Positions 39,579 to 42,652 of a stretch of DNA of 42,652 bases are shown here, one piece after another; the first letter of the stretch is position 1, and each line of letters starts with the position of its first letter. Where the stretch lies: positions 1 to 42,652 of IMG/VR virus record IMGVR_UViG_3300032011_000026, one strand, 5' to 3'. Below the pieces are notes generated by a model. The model made no database searches. It worked only from the letters and a program-made list of their open reading frames with translations, and had not been told where the DNA came from. The DNA is from a virus. Position numbers and translations under genes: made by a program.

Positions 39579-39920
39579 ATGTTTAATAAATTTCAATTGG
39601 GCACGGCGCCCGCGACACTTTTAGCGAACAATAGGATGTCAAGCGATGCGGCTTTGGTATTACTGAAAATAATGTATAAAATTAATAGAGTGAATATGGT
39701 AATAGGGACCCCTAAGACTATCTGTGAAAAGACGGGGATGACGCTGCATGATTTTCATCGTGGGTTGAGGGCCCTGAAGAAGTCTGATTTTATTAGGAAA
39801 TATACCAAGAAAGAGTATATGCTTAATCCAGATGTTATGTTTAACGGGAACGACAAGCAGTACTTTATAGTTAAGCACATGTGGGATACACAGACAAGTA
39901 GAGGACTTCGAAATGAGTAA
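39579..39920 (+). CDS. Winged-helix protein, RepL-like
   Basis: 113 residues from ATG 39579, chosen for the AAAAGGAGGAGGA site. The body reads as a winged helix: ALVLLKIMYKI, a recognition region TPKTICEKTGMTLHDFHRGL, and a wing-like KYTKKEYMLNPDVMFNGN, where the YMLNP-x5-G segment resembles RepL replication and regulator proteins. It could bind the tandem inverted repeats upstream and regulate this operon, an inference from neighbourhood. Its end overlaps the next gene by eight bases. Confidence 0.75.
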   Translation: MFNKFQLGTAPATLLANNRMSSDAALVLLKIMYKINRVNMVIGTPKTICEKTGMTLHDFHRGLRALKKSDFIRKYTKKEYMLNPDVMFNGNDKQYFIVKHMWDTQTSRGLRNE

Positions 39921-40227
39921 ATACGTTAATTTAGAAACAGCAGGTGAGTGGGCCTTATCCAGGACAGCGTTTGCTTTGTTGCTGCCGTTAACGTTATTAT
40001 CTAATAAAAACAACGAGATAGACAAAAAGGATTTTATAGAATCCGTCAGCTGGATTAAGGATTATAGGACTTGGAAAAAATATTGGACGGAATTAGTGGA
40101 TAAAAGCGTTTTAATACGTGTAGATAAAAATACATGGATGGTGTGTCCGCACATGTGCTACACGGATGGAATATCACATAACGCATTAATCAACAAATGG
40201 AACGAGGTCCGTAATGCAACTAACTAA
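39913..40227 (+). CDS. Second winged-helix protein, RepL-like
   Basis: 104 residues. Same fold pattern as its neighbour: SRTAFALLLPLTLLSNKNNE, a helix-turn-helix region around FIESVSWIKDYRTWKKYW, then LIRVDKNTWMVCPHMCY and LINKWNEVR at the end. The two are probably ancient duplicates and might act as a heterodimer. It overlaps both neighbours, by eight bases upstream and 14 downstream, so the operon is translationally coupled. Confidence 0.7.
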   Translation: MSKYVNLETAGEWALSRTAFALLLPLTLLSNKNNEIDKKDFIESVSWIKDYRTWKKYWTELVDKSVLIRVDKNTWMVCPHMCYTDGISHNALINKWNEVRNATN

Positions 40228-40999
40228 TTTAAAAGATGTCGATACTGATCTAGAAACAACAGATCATTTAACTAAAGAGCAATTGTCCGGTGCAGTACCC
40301 GATAAACGTTTTCGGAGACACATAACTGACGAAGTTGTTGCAATTATTAATTCGGAACCTGATTCTGAGCTAAGGAGAGTGTTTCGGGATAATACATTGA
40401 CTTATTCTTCGGTATTAGCGACGGGTAAACACTCTTTAGCTGCTTATGTGAACGCTATTAAGTTTGTGTCTCTTAGATTAATGGGAGATAAGGCTTCTAT
40501 TGCTTATAGCAAGGTATTTCCCGACAGGTACCAGAATTTAATAGATAAAGGCGCTTCGGCTTCTTATATAGCTAGTTTTGCTGATAATTACAGTAAAAAT
40601 GCATTAATTACTAAAATTATGGAACAGACTATGGTGCCTACGCATATACTGAATGCAGGCGTCTACCAGGAAGCTATTAATACACAAGCAGAACTAATGC
40701 GTACAGCTAAATCAGAACTAGTGAGGCAGAAGGCAGCTGAGTCACTGATCAGTAATTTAACAGCTCCTGCAGCGGCTAAAGTAGAAATAGATATTAACTA
40801 CAATAACGATGTAGTAGAGGATCTACGCGCAACTACTAAAGCACTTGCGCAACAGCAGCTTAAAATGATTCTAAATGGACAATCTAGTGCTAAAGAGGTA
40901 GCACATAGTGAAATCCTAGCTCGGAAGGTGAATGCGCCACCACCCCCACCCGTCACTGAAACAACTTATGAAGTAATCGAGGAGGAAAATGCTAGTTAA
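40214..40999 (+). CDS. Putative small terminase subunit
   Basis: 261 residues. Called by position directly before the large subunit, with an 11-base overlap. The protein is helical throughout: a possible DNA-binding N-terminal half (VFRDNTLTYSSVLATGKHS) and a coiled region about 140-235 (ELMRTAKSELVRQKAAESL, ALAQQQLKMILNG), followed by a proline run (APPPPPV) and an acidic end. That order fits a small terminase that forms a ring and contacts the large subunit through its tail. No diagnostic motif is visible. Confidence 0.6.
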   Translation: MQLTNLKDVDTDLETTDHLTKEQLSGAVPDKRFRRHITDEVVAIINSEPDSELRRVFRDNTLTYSSVLATGKHSLAAYVNAIKFVSLRLMGDKASIAYSKVFPDRYQNLIDKGASASYIASFADNYSKNALITKIMEQTMVPTHILNAGVYQEAINTQAELMRTAKSELVRQKAAESLISNLTAPAAAKVEIDINYNNDVVEDLRATTKALAQQQLKMILNGQSSAKEVAHSEILARKVNAPPPPPVTETTYEVIEEENAS

Positions 41000-42587
41000 G
41001 AAAACAGTAGATGAGTGGCTTAACGATATTAATTACGATGACGACCCTACTTATGTTCCTAGTGAATTCGCTTTGGAGTTTGTCTCTTTTATCAAATTAG
41101 TTAATGGTGAAAAAGGAGAAGAGAACAAAACTCCTGTAATTCACTACCAAATGCTTGATAAAATTGCGGGTAAAAACCAAAACACTGCCAATATGTGCGC
41201 GCGGGGACTAGCTAAAACGACTATTTTTGCTGAATATTTGTTTTTATATCTGGCTGTGTACGGATCAATTCCAGGATTTGGGGTCGTAGATTACGCGTTG
41301 TATCTCTCAGATAGTATAGAGAATGGTGTGAAAAAAATGCGTCTTCGTGTAGAAAGACGCTGTGAAAATAGTGAATTTTTAAAAAAATATATTACAGAAA
41401 CACGATTTACTGATATCAGATGGTATTTTAAAAATGCAGAGGGTAAAGAGTTTGTTGTTACCGGTCATGGTGCTAAGACAGGCGTTCGTGGTACTGTTGA
41501 ATTAAATACGAGACCTCATCTTGCTGTACTTGATGATTTACTAGGAGATGAAGATGCGAGATCTGCGACTATTATTGAAAATGTGGAGAATACTGTCTAT
41601 TCGGCAATTGATTATGCATTACATCCCAATAAGAGGAAAGTTATTTGGTCTGGAACTCCGTTTAATGCTAAGGACCCTTTATACAAAGCAATTGAATCGG
41701 GCGTCTGGCACGTTAATGTGTATCCGGTTTGCGAGACATTTCCGTGCTCTCGTGAGGAGTTTAAGGGCGCTTGGGAAGATAGGTTTAGCTACGAGTATGT
41801 GAATAATCAATACCTTAAAGCTAAAGGAGCTGGACAACTGGACTCGTTTAACCAGGAGTTAATGCTACGTATTACATCCGAAGAAGACAGGCTAATCCAA
41901 GATTCAGATCTAATCTGGTACAAACGAAGTACGTTACTTAAAAATAAGGGAGCCTATAATTTTTACATCACTACTGATTTTGCTACTAGTGATAGAGAAC
42001 ATGCTGATTTTAATGTAATTAACGTATGGGCATACAATAATAACGGGGATTGGCTTTGGGTAGACGGGTTTTGTAAGAGAACCCTTATGAATAACACTAT
42101 TGACAATTTGTTTCGTTTAGTTCAGGAATATAGTCCTCAAGAAGTAGGAATTGAAACAACTGGGCAACAGGGAGGTTTTATTAGCTGGATTCAAAATGAA
42201 ATGGGTCAACGTAATATTTATTTTACTTTGTCTACAGGAAAAAATAGTAATACAATAGGAATCAGGCCTACTAAAGATAAGATGAGTAGGTTTCAGCAGA
42301 ATGCAGTTCCTTTGTTTAAATCTAAAAAGATTTGGTTACCTGAGGAATTAAAAGATAGTGAGGAACTTGTAGAGTTGCTTTTTGAGTTATCTTTAGCTAC
42401 TCTAAAGGGGTTTAAAAGTAAACACGATGATCAAATAGATACAGTTAGTATGTTAGCAGAACTAAATGCGTGGAAGCCAAGTGAAGTGGCTACCCAAGAA
42501 GATGATAAAGACGAACTGAGGGATTCGGTTATGTGGGGTGATGATGGCAGTACTAAGAAAGCAGGAGACAGTTCTTATTTTGTTTAA
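40989..42587 (+). CDS. Terminase large subunit, N4 gp68-like
   Basis: 532 residues. ATPase: NMCARGLAKTTIFAEY is a Walker A variant (about residues 70-85), PHLAVLDDLLGDED is Walker B (about 176-189), and IWSGTPFNAKD is the coupling motif. Nuclease: TDFATSDREHADFNVINVW carries the first acidic residue, GIETTGQQG the second, and KSKHDDQIDTVSML the third, as in RNase H-like packaging nucleases. It cuts and translocates DNA into the procapsid. A late function, yet its operon has a candidate early hairpin promoter in front. Confidence 0.93.
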   Translation: MLVKKTVDEWLNDINYDDDPTYVPSEFALEFVSFIKLVNGEKGEENKTPVIHYQMLDKIAGKNQNTANMCARGLAKTTIFAEYLFLYLAVYGSIPGFGVVDYALYLSDSIENGVKKMRLRVERRCENSEFLKKYITETRFTDIRWYFKNAEGKEFVVTGHGAKTGVRGTVELNTRPHLAVLDDLLGDEDARSATIIENVENTVYSAIDYALHPNKRKVIWSGTPFNAKDPLYKAIESGVWHVNVYPVCETFPCSREEFKGAWEDRFSYEYVNNQYLKAKGAGQLDSFNQELMLRITSEEDRLIQDSDLIWYKRSTLLKNKGAYNFYITTDFATSDREHADFNVINVWAYNNNGDWLWVDGFCKRTLMNNTIDNLFRLVQEYSPQEVGIETTGQQGGFISWIQNEMGQRNIYFTLSTGKNSNTIGIRPTKDKMSRFQQNAVPLFKSKKIWLPEELKDSEELVELLFELSLATLKGFKSKHDDQIDTVSMLAELNAWKPSEVATQEDDKDELRDSVMWGDDGSTKKAGDSSYFV

Positions 42588-42599
42588 TAATTAATCTCA

Positions 42600-42626
42600 C
42601 TCAACTCGTTTTATGAGCGAGTTGAG
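42600..42626 (+). terminator. Inverted repeat after the terminase gene
   Basis: CTCAACTCG pairs with CGAGTTGAG around a nine-base loop, 13 bases after the terminase stop. No T run follows (CTCCTCCC), so it is either a weak terminator or a structure near a genome end. The window stops 26 bases later. Confidence 0.5.
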
Positions 42627-42652
42627 CTCCTCCCGGGTAGGTGAGAGGACTC

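Noticed and set aside
1-42652. CRISPR array, insertion sequence or integrase
   Set aside because: No regular spacer-repeat series, transposase or integrase motifs were found on either strand.

Overview
This AT-rich window is part of the genome of a tailed phage related to coliphage N4 (Schitoviridae-like). The main evidence is a giant 4808-residue protein carrying T7-type RNA polymerase motifs with spacing close to the N4 virion RNA polymerase (vRNAP). Around it is an N4-style replication set: a second T7-type RNA polymerase, a MoxR ATPase next to a VWA protein, a PolA-type DNA polymerase, a Dda-like helicase, a helicase-primase, a RecA-like ATPase and an SSB. The host cannot be named from the sequence.

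Layout: (1) 1-14646, plus strand: the tail of an upstream gene, then vRNAP. (2) 14643-34.3 kb, minus strand: a tightly packed replication, recombination and middle-transcription block running right to left from RNA polymerase (33856) through MoxR, DNA ligase, VWA, DNA polymerase, helicase, PD-(D/E)XK nuclease, a probable large structured RNA, a tRNA, small genes, primase-helicase, ATPase and SSB to RuvC. The block ends by sharing four bases with the vRNAP stop. (3) 34.3-38.9 kb, minus strand: small early genes, mostly unknown, separated by hairpin promoters and terminators. (4) 38.9-39.3 kb: divergent control region. (5) 39.3-42.6 kb, plus strand: a small protein, two winged-helix RepL-like proteins, a putative small terminase subunit and the large terminase.

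The most interesting feature is an apparent matched enzyme and promoter set. Six copies of a hairpin element, with stem GGGC/GCCC (one copy GAGC/GCTC) and template loop TTCA, lie upstream of early genes. Each has CC on the template strand at the same distance as the +1 of N4 hairpin promoters. Five drive the minus-strand early genes and one points right toward the terminase operon. The vRNAP that would be injected with the DNA is encoded in the same window. It also carries an AlkB-type dioxygenase domain, three HExxH sites and an FGDN/GIPTK domain, so it looks like a polyvalent protein that enters the cell with the genome.

Other points include a roughly 400-nt ornate RNA candidate beside a tRNA, a second three-way-junction RNA after the RNA polymerase terminator, a single-ORF version of the polymerase that N4 encodes as two subunits, tandem operator-like inverted repeats before the wHTH genes, and a recurring GGAGATAGC ribosome-binding context. 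All function calls rest on motif reading; no database search was run.
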